Below, piece by piece: positions 38,301 to 50,567 of a stretch of DNA of 64,000 bases (positions within the stretch are counted from its first letter, which is position 1; every line of letters starts with the position of its first letter). The translations under genes were made by a program, and so were the position numbers. Below the pieces are notes generated by a model, which saw only the letters and a program-made list of their open reading frames with translations, was not told the DNA's origin and ran no database searches. This DNA comes from Casuarius casuarius (lineage: Eukaryota > Chordata > Aves > Casuariiformes > Casuariidae): positions 248,409-312,408 of the forward strand of contig PTFA01000271.1 in assembly GCA_003342895.1 (NCBI GenBank), in the 5' to 3' direction.

Positions 38301-41300
38301 AGACAGCAGCAAGAGGTGGCAGTTTCCCTGCCCCTCCCAATATCTGGGCTAACAGGAGTCTGCTTGTCAGGTTGGGTAGAACTTGGGAGCTGCAAATGTC
38401 TCCAAGTCAGATACAGCTTTGCCAACAGCACCCTGTGGCTGTGCTGGTGCTACTGCATGGAGGCAGACTGGATCCCAGTGTGAGAAGGGCATTGCCCCAT
38501 CGTATCAGTGCACATACCCTAAACTTGCAGTCTTGCTTGATACTGGTAGAATAAGAGTTAAGAAAATAACCTGTGTGGGGGAGAAACTTCCTCTCCTGCT
38601 GTCTTGAACAGGTGCTTCCAGAACCTGAGAGACCGGGTATATTCAGCCATGTATGAGGCTTCTCGAAGAGAAGTGCATGATGACATTTTTATTCCTAGAC
38701 AGCTATAGTTGCCTTCAAAGAAGTAACACGTTTGTGTCACCCTGCCCCTGCTTGATGTAGGCAACAAGTAACTGAGGAGAAATAAAAGCTTCTGTTGTTA
38801 AGTAGAAACCTTCTCTTAAAAAGAAAAATGTGCATATATATGTACATATAAAGCCTTAGTTGAATGTATTTGTTCTTCCGGGCTCCTGTTGGTTTCATTG
38901 TTTTGGTGCTCCTTCTGGCCCTGTTTTTCTAGCAGTAGTTTCATACTGCAAGCTGCATAACTGCTTACCTGCTACTTGCTTTAAGGCACAAACAAGCCCA
39001 ACTTCTGCACTGAATCGTCCCTAGGCTTGAGTTGTTTTTAAAGACACCGAGTAGGGTAATGAATGCTCCAGTGATGAGCTGCAAATTTTGTTTTAATTGA
39101 ATCTTTGAAGCCAAAAAGGGGGTGAGGGCCCATTAGATAAATTATTTTAATATAGCAATCAGATGATGCAGGCTCTTCTGTATTTATTAAAAGGGCCTAG
39201 TCAGCTCAGAGCTCAGCTGTGCGAGAAAAGACCAGAAAGGTAGCCAGTTTTCTACTCTGATGATGTTTTAGGGCCAGATCTCTCTCCCAGAACAGCAGAT
39301 TTTTAAGTGGCCATGTGAATTCTTATTAGGCATCCAAACATAGATATAAAGCCATGCATTGTAAACAGAATTACCTTGCACATAAAACAAGCAAAATACT
39401 GTAAGGTCTTTTCTTTATCAGGTTACCCAGGCATGTTTTTTAAAAAGTCCACCCACGCAAAGAGACTGGGGAATGCCAAAGCTGCTTGAATTTTAATTAT
39501 GCTAGACATGCAACAAGGGGCTACCTTGTAAAGAATAAAGTTAATAAAACATGGATATGGGCTTAATTCTGCTTAATAAGCAGACCTGACAATACACATA
39601 TTTTAGATGTAATTTTCAGTGTGGAAATTAGATACAGTTCTTTAGAGGAGGCTGAATGCAGACTTTCAAACTCAGTGGTGCCTTCCTATTGGAAGAGATT
39701 TGTTGCTATGCTGCTGTAAGACGGTAAATTAGGCCATTCATAATTATTGGAAAGAGATGGGTGTCTTTCTTCTCCCCATTCAACTACAGAAATGTGCCTA
39801 AATTTTTTAAAGGGGTATTAAATTTAAATATCCTTCTTAACTTTTGTGCATTCATTTTTAGTAGCTATGCAGATAATACACGAAAAAATGCATATACTTC
39901 TGTCTGTAGTTAGCTCTGCGTGTACAGAATTAGTAGAATAGAGATATGCCTAAAGACTGAATCTACAGAACATAGCCTATGGCTTCTGAAGCCTCTATGA
40001 AGAATAAACAGGATATTCTGTTAGCAACCCTGCGGGAATTATTGCACTTCACTAAGGAAAGATGCCAATAACCTCGGTTTTGACCTAGATAGATTGTTCT
40101 GTTTAGGAAGGTAAGGGAATGCGATTCTAGATCTCTTCTCTGTTCAAGCCACCAAAGCCCTGAAATTCAGCCAGGCCTTAATTTTAAACCTCAGCATTGA
40201 GGATGGAAGAGTTTATTTATCAAATGAACAAAACCTCATAAATGACAGTCTCTTGAAATGTTTATACTGGCCTTTCTCTGTAGCAAGCGCCTAATGCGCA
40301 GGGGAGTAACTGGTATTTAATAAGCCTTGTGAGTCTGATTCTTCAGCGGCCCTGGGGAACCTGCCCCTCTGCCTGCTCGTGTGTGCAGGCTGGAACCTTT
40401 TTTCACAAACCGCAGCAGGAATGCTGGAATCTCTCTTCAGCATGATCAAAACAATCTTTCTTGTTCATTTTGTGAATCAGTGCTGTTCTCTCCTTCCCTC
40501 TTCAAAGTGCATGCCATGCAGATTTCCAGAATAAGAATAGGAGATGAGGAGGGAGCTCAGGGGGAAAGAGGGAGGCGAGAATAACTAAATATATGCCTTA
40601 AGGAAAAATGGTCAAATTGGGCCAATTTGGACAAAAAAATTCAATTTCTGTTGGAAGCTGGAAGGAACACAGTCCCTAAATTCAGCAGGGGCTAGTTTGT
40701 ATGGAGAAGCGTATGCTGCACCCCCCTCACAGACGAGCAGCTGATAAGGGTGAAAATGGAGATGTTTTCAGCCCTGTTTACACAAAAAAAGTTGAGAAAT
40801 CTGCTGGCAGAAACCAGAGGACATGAAAGCTTTTCTTTTGCGCTTGGCAGTCCATATAAGATAGCACATTCCACCTGCAAGAATGACAGTGCAGGAGCAT
40901 GGTGAGACCGGCCTTAAATTAGTGTAGCTAAGGCTAATTTAGCTGTAGCTTAGCTAAAGCCTGCTATGGGCTCGTATGGTGTTTTGAAATGCATGGTCTA
41001 TCCTGAAAATTTTGTGAACTTGCGGCATGATCCACAATGGTACAGAGCAGGTGCACATGCCAGTAGTGTCACTGGGAGTTCATGGCACTTTGCCCTTTTT
41101 CCGAACCAAACCCCATGGACTATATGGCCATATATAAATAAAGACACAGACCTGTGTGTTAGCAAATGCAGTATTATATTCAGTTTTATAAGCTCTGCTT
41201 TAATTTGACTTCATGACTGCAAAGACAGAGAGACCTGCGAGAAACACTTCTTTAAGTTGCAGTGAGTCTTTTTTCAGATTGACAAATCACCAGAAAAACC

Positions 41301-42519
41301 TGTTAGCAACTTTATCACTGATTAGGATCATTTTTAAGTGCGGAGCTGCTGCTCATAGTTTGCAGCTACACAAGAAAACAAAGGCATCACATGTCAAAAT
41401 ATGTGAAACTTATCTAAAATGGGGGGGGGGATAAAACAGCGTTCTTTTAACAGAGATTTGAAGACTACAGGCAGGAAATATCTTTATATATAGGTGGAAA
41501 ACCTCTTTCTTGAGAAGATATCAGATTTGCTCATATCCTTTGAAGATGAAGCTTTGGTAACTCACTGGCAGTTCAGGCATCGATTCTCTGATTGCAAACA
41601 GCTTTCTTTAGGCCATGCTGGTGCCTTGTACTGCAACATTCTTTGAAGTCAAGTGAAATAATCCAGAGAAAATTAAAATATGAAGCATTTTAGTTACAGG
41701 AAAGGGAAGAAAAATCTTTATTGATTGGGACACTTAAATCTGCTCAAAAAAATTGGCAGCAGTTAAAAACAGATCAACAGCCAAACATTTGTATCTCCCA
41801 AATGGTTTGAATATCCTCCCCTGTTCTCCTGGCAAACCTGATCCCACCTCATTTTGGCATGCATAGGATTAAGAGTGCAAATCAGGAAGTAATATCAGAG
41901 TTTAGCTAATCTTTATGGTCATAATAGGTGGGTGTTTCAGTTGCTTTTTTTATACATTATATTAGTTTAGAGCAAAAATATTTCAGTTGAGGGAAAGGTC
42001 TTGCGACCAAGGAGTCACACAGATTCTTTTGCTGAAGTTGGTAATTCCCTGAGGTCACTACCGATGGGTTTAAAATGTCCTCTTGACTGGATACATACTT
42101 CGTCTGCACACCTTCAGGACTGGATTCAGTCTGATCCTGCCGTTATCAGTGGCCAAGGAGAACCTCGGGCACCTTCTCCTCTTCCCGGCTGAGATTGCCT
42201 CTCCCGGCACCCCACTCTGCTGTATGCTCCCCAAAGGATCTTGACATATGCTCATCACCTTCTGCACATAAACTTGTTAGCATATGTGAGTCTGAAATCT
42301 GGAAAACACCATCCTTATGGTGTTCTATAAGCAGCAGTTGCTTATCTGGATAACCAGGCACATATTTCTCGATCTTAAATGTTTTTCAGTGCAGTTTTGC
42401 AGCTGGAGATACGAGGGAGCCAACTGAGCTCATGGGGGTTGCTCCGAGCAGAGCTGTCCGCTCTGAAAGTGGTGGTCTGCCTCGGAAGGCACTCGTGCAA
42501 GAGGGAGCCCGGTAGCGCC
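35311..42519. other. Upstream flank of the FGF12 CpG island, no gene recognised
   Basis: No coding exon recognised. 39030..39900 is AT-rich, free of simple repeats and resembles conserved noncoding sequence, 4-5 kb upstream of the presumed promoter. A poly-G run lies at 41421. Short frames only, up to 113 codons. Confidence 0.5.
41421..41430 (+). repeat. Poly-G run (10)
   Basis: Ten consecutive G in otherwise AT-rich DNA. Such runs are prone to sequencing and length errors. Confidence 0.9.
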
Positions 42520-43201
42520 TGCCGCTTCTGTCGGCTCTGCGCTCCCCGGGAGAGGCACCAGAGCTCCCGGCTGCCCAGCCCTGGGGGAGCTGCGAGCTGC
42601 TGCCCTGCCTTTGCCAGCGGGCAGCCAGGGAGAGCACGGCAGCGGCTCCACACTGCAGGCAGCTGAGGCGCGGTGCTTCCAGCCCTACCTGGCATCTGCG
42701 AAATGGCCGGGGAGGCGGCCGAGGGGGCTGCGCGGATCGCGGGCGGGCGCCGCTCCCTCGGGGGGACGGGGCGGGAGCGGCGCCCGCTCCGGGCACGGCG
42801 CGGGGCTGCCGGGCCGCGGGGGCAGCGCAGCCGCGGAGCTGCAGTCGCCTCGCTCTGCCTGCGCGGCTTTTCTCATCCGAACCTCGATCACGTAGGATTG
42901 CGTAGAGCAGGGCGAGCGGGAGCAGCTGCAATCCGCCCGCCTGGCTCCGACCCGCCTGGCCGCCGCGGGGCTCCCCCCCGCCTTGGCAGCGGCCCCGCGC
43001 GGCGTGGGCGTCCGGGGGGCTTCCCCGGCCCCTCCCTCCCCTCTCCCCCCGCCTCAGCTCGGCTCGGCTCCCCGGTGCTCCCGGGCCTGGACGGAGGATG
43101 CGGGCAGGCGGGCGCGGCGCGGCTCCTCCTCGCCCTGCCGCCGCCGGGCGGGACCGCGAGGCGTCCTGAGCTCCGCACGGAGCAGCAGCAGCGCCCCCCC
43201 C

Positions 43202-43224
43202 TTCCTCCTCCTCCTCCTCCTCCT
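43202..43224 (+). repeat. (CCT)n trinucleotide tract in the CpG island
   Basis: Seven or more CCT/TCC units follow a C-run and an AGC repeat (43181..43192) within the GC-rich upstream region. This is simple-sequence DNA typical of CpG-island promoters. Confidence 0.85.
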
Positions 43225-43470
43225 GCCGCCGCTTCGGATCGCTCCTCCTGCCGCCGTCCCCGCCGCGGCAGGCCGGGGCCGGAGCCGCCCCGGTGCCGAG
43301 CGCCCCGCGGCCTCCCGCCGCGCCGGACGATGTGGGGTGCCGCCGTCGGGGAGAGCCGCTGCCGGGGGAGAGACGGCGAGCGGGGCTGGGGGAGCTGCGC
43401 CAGCCATGGCGCTGTGAGCCCGGGGCGCCGAGCTGCGGCGATGTGAGCCCGCATCCGCGGCCGGGGCGCT

Positions 43471-43490
43471 CCCCCCCTTTTTTCCCCCCC
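43471..43490 (+). repeat. C7-T6-C7 mirror repeat in the FGF12 promoter
   Basis: A perfect 20-base homopyrimidine mirror repeat of seven C, six T and seven C sits about 0.8 kb upstream of the FHF1A start. Homopyrimidine mirror repeats can form triplex (H-DNA), and C-runs can form i-motif or G-quadruplex structures. The sequence is directly visible; any structural role is inferred. Confidence 0.9.
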
Positions 43491-43831
43491 TTCATTTAAT
43501 TTTATTGTATTTCCTCTTTTCGCTTGTTTGCTGGCCTGGTGCTTTTTCTTGTTGTTGCTTTTCCTTCCCCTCCCGCCCTCTCTGCGAGCGGAGTGGGGAG
43601 GGGGGGAAGGAGGAAGAGGAGGAGTGCAAACAGAAATGCAGCGCGGCTCGCCGTGAGCCCGGCCGCGGGAGCGGAGCGGAGCCGCGTCCATGTGCGCGCA
43701 CTGCCGCGCCCCGCCGCGGAGCCACCGCGCTGGGGCCGGGGCTGCCCGCGGGCCGAGGGGGCTCTGACTCATCCCACGGCCCCTCGACGGAGGGCGGCCG
43801 GCGAGGAGGAAGCGCCGCCGCCCGCGCCCGG

Positions 43832-43863
43832 GCGGAGCGGAGCGGAGCGGAGCGGAGCGGAGC
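43832..43863 (+). repeat. (GGAGC)n pentamer microsatellite in the FGF12 5' region
   Basis: About six uninterrupted GGAGC units form a tract roughly 430-460 bases upstream of the FHF1A start codon. It probably lies in the promoter or 5' UTR. Its length is likely to vary between individuals or species. Confidence 0.9.
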
Positions 43864-44065
43864 CGCGCCGCGCCGCAGGGACCCCGCGGATCCTCCGCGC
43901 CCCCCCTGGACGCAGCTGCGGCCGGCGGACCTTTGCGAGCGGGGCAGCCGCCTCCCGGATTTACAAGGCGCGGGGGGCGCTCCCGGCCCGGCCTCGGGTC
44001 TGCCACAAGCCCGCCCGCGCCGGGATTTGTCGCCGCGCCGCCGGGCGCTCCCCGGGGACAGACAC

Positions 44066-44134
44066 ATGGGCAGCGGGGTCCGGCGGCCGGCCATGGTTGT
44101 TAGCCTCGGCGCCCTGCTCCGCCTGGCCGGCTGA
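44066..44134 (+). promoter_or_regulatory. FGF12: Short upstream ORF in the presumed FGF12 5' UTR
   Basis: An ATG at 44066 opens a 22-codon frame ending in TGA at 44132..44134. A second in-frame ATG at 44093 has a strong Kozak context (G at -3, G at +4) and would give a 13-residue peptide. The stop lies 160 bases before the FHF1A start, a distance that permits reinitiation. If the transcript starts upstream of about 44060, this uORF would be expected to reduce translation of the A isoform. The transcription start is inferred, not seen. Confidence 0.5.
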
Positions 44135-44284
44135 GCCCTCCGCGGCGCCGGGACTCGGGGCTGCAGCGCGTCCATCGGGGCGTCCCCGTCGCCGTCCCCC
44201 CCGGGGCGCGGGGCGCAGCGGCGGCTCGGCCCCAGCGCGCCCGGCCCGGACCGCCGGCGCCCCCCGGAGCGGCGCGGGGGGCCC

Positions 44285-44792
<508 letters not shown>

Positions 44793-45372
44793 TGAAGAGA
44801 CCCAGCGGCTTAATCCGTGGTAGCTTAACCCAGAATCGTATTTTTCCACCTCCCTGTAGATACGCTCGAGCTTCTAAATAGTCTGCTCTTATTTTCTGCA
44901 TAGTGACAAGGAAATCGATAAACTGAGGATCAATTAGAATTGTGGCCATTTGATAACTAGATCCATCAAGTGCTACTTCTTGAGCAGAGTTGCGTAGGGA
45001 ATTTTGTTACCTTAGAAAGCTTCAGAGGTGGTAGCTGCATGGCTGTTACACCTAATATTTAGCTCACAAGAACCTAAACATGCATTTTGGGGCAGTCTTT
45101 TTTTCCTTTTCTTTTTTCCTTTTTTTGTGCTCAGACTTTGTTTCTTGTGGAAAACTTCAGCCTTGTGATACGTGTTGCTTGCATTGCCACGGCGAAGTCC
45201 CACCACCCACAGCTTAAATTCCGAGTGGTGCTTTGTGCTCTTGGCTCTCCTTGGTGGGCATGAGAACTCAGTACCTAGCCACAGTAGGCCCTCCAGGATT
45301 TGTTAATGGAACTATTATTTACTTCTTCGTTTTTTCATTTTTTCCTCATTGTTATAAATCACCACTAAGGTT

Positions 45373-45387
45373 AAAAAAAAAAAAAAA
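45373..45387 (+). repeat. Poly-A run (15)
   Basis: Fifteen consecutive A within the intron. No LINE or SINE body is recognisable immediately 5' of it, so it is treated as simple sequence, not a retroposon tail. Confidence 0.9.
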
Positions 45388-47049
45388 GGGAGCAACAAAA
45401 AATGATTGACTTGAGAAACTGCTCTGAACAGGTATTTTTCTCAGGCATCTGTTGGTATCATTTTTTTAAAAAAGAGTGATATTCTATTCACTCAGCTCTT
45501 AGGGATGTGCCATCAATCTTTTTCTTGCCTGTGTAATCCTCCCACATTTCCCACATATATTAATATATTGTTTGTTGATTGATCTTTTCATGAAGCCCCT
45601 TCTCCGCATGTGAAATCTGTCAGTCAAGACTGCAGCAAGGTGTCAGAGCTAGTTGGGTACTCTAACAGGCAGCTGCGTTTCTGGTCTGTAAGTTGAGGTA
45701 TTTGACCTGTACTCAAGTGAGGAACAAAAAGAAGTAGGGGGAAAGTCTCCTATCACAGAAGGCCACTTACTATTGTCAACAAAAGGGAGAGGATAATTAA
45801 TCCGTTGTATTGTTGTCAGCATCCCTGATTCACAGACTGTGGGGCAGGGACTATATTTAGCTAGCAAAATGCTTCAAGACCTGGAAAGCACGAGTTAGGC
45901 ACTGAAAATCAGACTCTTTAACCATCTATCTTAAGGCAGTTACCAAAAGAGGATGCAAATTTGTGGTAGTTTGTTGGATCACCCTCTGTGTTAGTTACCC
46001 GGTGATCCCAGAACCAAAAGATGGTTCTTGCCCTGAAAGCATGGTTGTTTCGTCTCAGGAATTATTCTTTGTACGGTCCAGAGTGGGATCTGGGAGTCTC
46101 ACTGCTACCTGCAGTCAGACTGATCGTGCCCTTTTTTATCCCTCTTTCCTCCCATCTCCACCTGCTATTAAATGATGTCCCTCAAGCCAAGGACTAGAAG
46201 GAGCGTGAACTCTAAACCTGTTGCCTAGATTTTAAGATGCTTCATCACATTAAAGTCTGAATGACTTTTACAGCAGGGTGTGGGTGGTGAGTCTTTTTAT
46301 TGCTCCCAGTTGCACAGGTCCGATTCAGATTGCTTTGGACTCGCTGAAAGCCTGCGAAGAATTGCTCGATTCTGAGAATTCCCTCAGCTTGCATAGACTT
46401 TCACGCTAAGGAAGGTGTTCAGTAAATTACAGACCAAAGTGATTTAAGGAAGCCTTTTTATTGACCTAAAAGAAGGCTCAATGCCCATGTAAAAGTAGAG
46501 CTGTCAATCACTTGTAACCTGTACTGTATTCATTTTACAAAATTACAGAAATAGAGGAGTTGTTTTTAAAAAAATGTCAAGTGTTCTTTCCTAGTCTGTG
46601 GACTGTGCCTGCTTTAATTCCCTATGTAAATCTTTAAATAGAGAATTGTTTCACTGGCACACCATATTCCTGGAATAAGGTGTGCTGTTCAGAAGGCAGC
46701 GTGCCACTCGGTTTGCTGCTACTCAGTTTGTTTATTCAGGGAGTATATTGTGCCCAGATAACGTATTCATTGCAGCGCCGCTCTTGTGCATAGAATATGA
46801 CATGCAAATGAATTGAAACTGGTTTAAAGAAATTGTGCAGTGACCCACAACCTCAGTGATTATGTTTACTTAATGATATGCTGGCTCAGTAGTTTGTATG
46901 TCAGTGAAAGGAACGTGAGAAATATCCATGTTTGGAAGAGGTAGAATCCCATTTAGAAGTGGTACATTGCTAAGGCAACTATCTTTACCTTTTTAAATGT
47001 GACCTTGTTTTATGGCTATAGGGAATAACTGTCGAAATGCTTAGTATTC

Positions 47050-47200
47050 ACAGAGTGATTTTCATCTGCAGCACTCAACAAGCTTTACCAAATGGAGAAA
47101 ATTCTCCCCATTTTACAGATGGTAAAACCAAGGCACAGACCAGTTACCTGACACAGAGACCTAATTCCTGATGCTTGTTCCAGTACATTACGCTTTGGGC
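47050..47200 (-). mobile_element. MIR SINE relic in FGF12 intron 1
   Basis: The segment CTCCCCATTTTACAGATGGT followed by AAACCAAGGCACAGACCAGTTACCTGAC-type text is a clear reverse-complement MIR core. It is preceded by an AGCTTTACCAAA segment that matches the MIR tail. It is inserted in the intron in antisense orientation. Confidence 0.72.
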
Positions 47201-48754
47201 CACCCTGCTGCAAGTGAGATTGCAATGCTGCAATGGTGGGGTTGTAACAACTTGCACCATTGCAGAAATATAACTCTGATGGTGGTTATGTTTCCTTTGT
47301 TCTTTTCTTTTTCTTCGAAGCTATTTTTTTTTTTAAGTAATCGTGTGAGCTTATGTCAATTAAGTGGTTTTTAATGTGTGACGCAAACACTGCTGTAACT
47401 AAAATATTTAGTAAAGATGTGTGCTAGCAGAGTTATATTTTGCACTGGTTGACACCTTGTGCTCCACCTCACAGCTTGTGCAAAGCGAGAGTGAAATGCT
47501 CCTGCGTGTGAGTGGAGAGTTCTCATCCGGTAGGAATTCACACTCACTTGGCAGTGGGCATGAGTAATCGCAGGTTGTAGCGAGCTATGGGGACCCAGGT
47601 CCGTGCAGGGACATCTTGTGTAATCAAAGCTATCCTTGCCTAGGGAAAGCAGGCTGCAGAAACATCTCATTTCTCAGTTGCGGTAAGCACCATGTTGTAA
47701 AACTGGCACTTGTTTCATCTGGCTTTTCAGTGGGCAAAGGCAGCGCTCTCGTGCATGCACTCTCTTCACTTTTTATATTATTTATATCTCTTGTATGTGT
47801 TTAGCTCTAAGATATGAAATGACAGCTTAAAATAGGCCAAATAAGCATGCTGCATTATGTACCGAGCTGAAAATTTGGAGACCTGGGCTTAATCCTGTTA
47901 CCGTGAATTAATACAGGCCATTGGCAGCAATTGTGCAGATGCCAAGCAAACTATGCACGTGTTGAACAGCACCTGCACAGCTGTATAAAGTGCAGCTAAA
48001 AAAAAGATTGTAGATTTTGCTCTGACCATAGTAACTTGATAGCGGATTTAGAAGAAATTGCTGTATGGCATGGTTTTGTGGTGCAGGTTCAAGAGATGGG
48101 TCTTTGTGTAATCAGAGGATGGTAGATCCAAGAGGCGAATGCAGAAGACCAGACCAAGCAGGTCTTTCTACATCTGCTCAGTCAACAAATGGTTGAAGCA
48201 AACAGTGGTACTCCCTTTGCGGCTGAATTAAAGTGTCCAGTCCTCTCCTGGTCAGACAGTTCCCCGTCACAGCTGTTCTGTGATTCTGCTGCAAGAAGCT
48301 CTGGGCTGGTGGGCCCAGCTTGCCTGTGAAGGCTGTGGCTGTTGCCTCACCTGCTGTCTCCTCAGTCAGAGCCCATCCTGGAGAGCTGGGGGGGTTAGGC
48401 CCAGGGAGGGCCACTGTGTCCCCTGCTGCAGGCTCGGCATGGCCCCAAGCTGCGGCATGACTAAGCTGACGCATTTTGGGGGCCTTGCGTAGAAGTGGAA
48501 ACAGGATGGGGTATCAGACACAGCATCTATGGGAGTCCATGGGAATTTTATCTGAGCAAGTGCCGGTGGAGGGGTGTCATTATTTGGGGAAATCATAATT
48601 GAGTTCAGTCAGCCTTTGGACAGACCGTGCCAGGTGTTGCGTAGCATCATCTCCAGCCCTGCAGATGTTGTATCTGTAGGTAGGTTTCCAGCTCAGAATG
48701 CTGAGCTCATAGCCTCCAAGGAGGGATTTTACCTCAGGAAAATTAAAACTATTC

Positions 48755-48779
48755 TGTTTTTTGTTTTTGTTTTTGTTTT
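48755..48779 (+). repeat. (TTTTTG)n microsatellite
   Basis: Four TTTTTG-type units in the intron. Simple sequence only. Confidence 0.88.
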
Positions 48780-50508
48780 CTGTCTGATATATATTTTTCA
48801 TTCCTCCAGAGAGAGAATGCTTTTCCTTAAGGAGATCTAAAGGTTCCTCCTAAAGTGAAGGAAACGGCTTAGAGGTAGACAAAAAGCAGTAACTTAAAAC
48901 ATATTTTCCCTTTGCGGTATTTTTCGTTTTGAATAATGGATGGAGATTTGGAATTTAAAATATACATAAGCAGATATTTATGCAGCAGTTTAGGTAAAAT
49001 ATAAGAGCGAGTTTAGTTGAAGGACGTGGAAGGACTTCATTCATTCAGAGATTCCTTTAAAACATCATTTCTATAAGCTGTTGAATTCCCTGAGTTATAT
49101 CCTGAAGTCCTTTCTGATTTCATACAGGGTGAAAATGATGATTGAAGCTCATGGAAAAAAAGCCTTTTGAGTTCTGTATGCTGATTGTTTGGTTAAATTT
49201 GTCATAGTCCTTCCATGCTTTTATGGAGACATTTATCTCAGAATAGTTGTAATATCCGCCCAGGCTGTGGAATTTGGCTGATCCATTGCCATAGCGTCCG
49301 AATGCCGGCTACGTTACCTCAGTGCTTAGCTCCTGTCTGCAGTGTTATTCAGAGTGGATCCTAGTGCTTTTCCATAACGTGTGAATGTGTGTCTACGCGT
49401 GCACATAGCCAAGGGTGGTCCATCAGATGCTTCTACTTTGCTCTTCTGCAGAATTTGATACTGTCCCCCATGAGCCACTGCTGTCCTGGTGTGAGGAGTG
49501 GCTGAGGTGTATAGAAATGCCTGGAAATACTCATCCTGGCATCGCCTTGCTGACAAGGGCTTTCAGAAGAACTAGCTGAGGTGAACACTTACATGCCATG
49601 TGACTGGCCAAACACGAGCCTAACTGATGTTGGTGAGGAAGGGGCATAGCTCTGAGGGACGTGTGTCCTCCTTGCTTGGGGCTGTCTGTAGTTGGTGAGG
49701 TCAGCCTGTGCCGTAAGGTCCTTCTGGATCTGCAGGTGCTAGTGAATGCTGAAATAATCAGGAGAGGGAGAAAAAGGCTCCCTTCTGCTCGTGACAGCTT
49801 GGCAAATTGGTTCCATTTTATCAAAGGGAGAGCTGGGGGTGGTGTTCCCCGTGTTCGTGACTTGCAGATGTGGTGACTGTCACTCCGTGTGTCTGTGCTC
49901 GGTTACTATGCGGAGGTCAGATAGCAACCCAGAGCTCTCAGACTCGAAAATCTGGAGAAGGAACTGCAAGCTCTCAGGTTACTCCAGCGCATAGAAAACT
50001 CGGCAGCCGACCTGCTTTGCAACACAGGTTGCAGGTCAGCATGTCAGTCAGTAAGCCACTTTGTACTAGGTAGGGACTGAATATGGTTGATGCCAAGAAA
50101 ATCCGTGGAAGTCATCCAAGCTACTAGAGGGATGGATGTCTTCTCTCCCCATGGCCTCAGGGGTAGTTGTGCTTGTGGGAGCAATGAAAATTGTTGTCCA
50201 GCAGGGGAGGTTCACCATTAGAGCTGTACGAATGATTGATTCTTCAGTCACTGGTCGAAAGGAAAACTTGAGGGAAAAGCAGTTACTGAGCGATTATTTT
50301 CCTTCCCCAGAAAATAAAAGATCAAAATAAATTAGTTTATCATTGACTGAAATAATTGTTTTTGAAAAAAAAAAGTTCAGTTTCATTTAGAGGATTTTTA
50401 TATGTGCCTTTTTTGTAACTTTTAGGTACACTTTACAATGAAATGTTGTTTTGAAGTAAAAAAATCAAAGGCTTGGGTTCCAAAAATACCAAAACGAAGA
50501 CAAGATTT

Positions 50509-50567
50509 TCTTCTTCCTTCCATCCTTCCTTCCATTCTTCATTCCATCCATCCTTCCTTCCTTCCTT
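50509..50567 (+). repeat. (CCTT/CCAT)n microsatellite
   Basis: An imperfect tetranucleotide tract of TTCC, TCCA and CCTT units within FGF12 intron 1. It is likely length-polymorphic. Confidence 0.92.

Noticed and set aside
42673..43446. 257-codon sense open frame upstream of FGF12
   Set aside because: Low-complexity Arg/Pro/Gly/Ala translation in the CpG island, out of keeping with any known FGF12 N-terminus.
42386..43495. 369-codon antisense open frame, plus 372- and 264-codon antisense frames nearby
   Set aside because: All lie in the FGF12 CpG island, where high GC content removes stop codons on both strands. They overlap each other, are dominated by Pro/Arg/Gly/Ala and show no domain.
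45373..45387. Poly-A run as the tail of a processed pseudogene or SINE
   Set aside because: No retroposon body or coding remnant is recognisable 5' of it.
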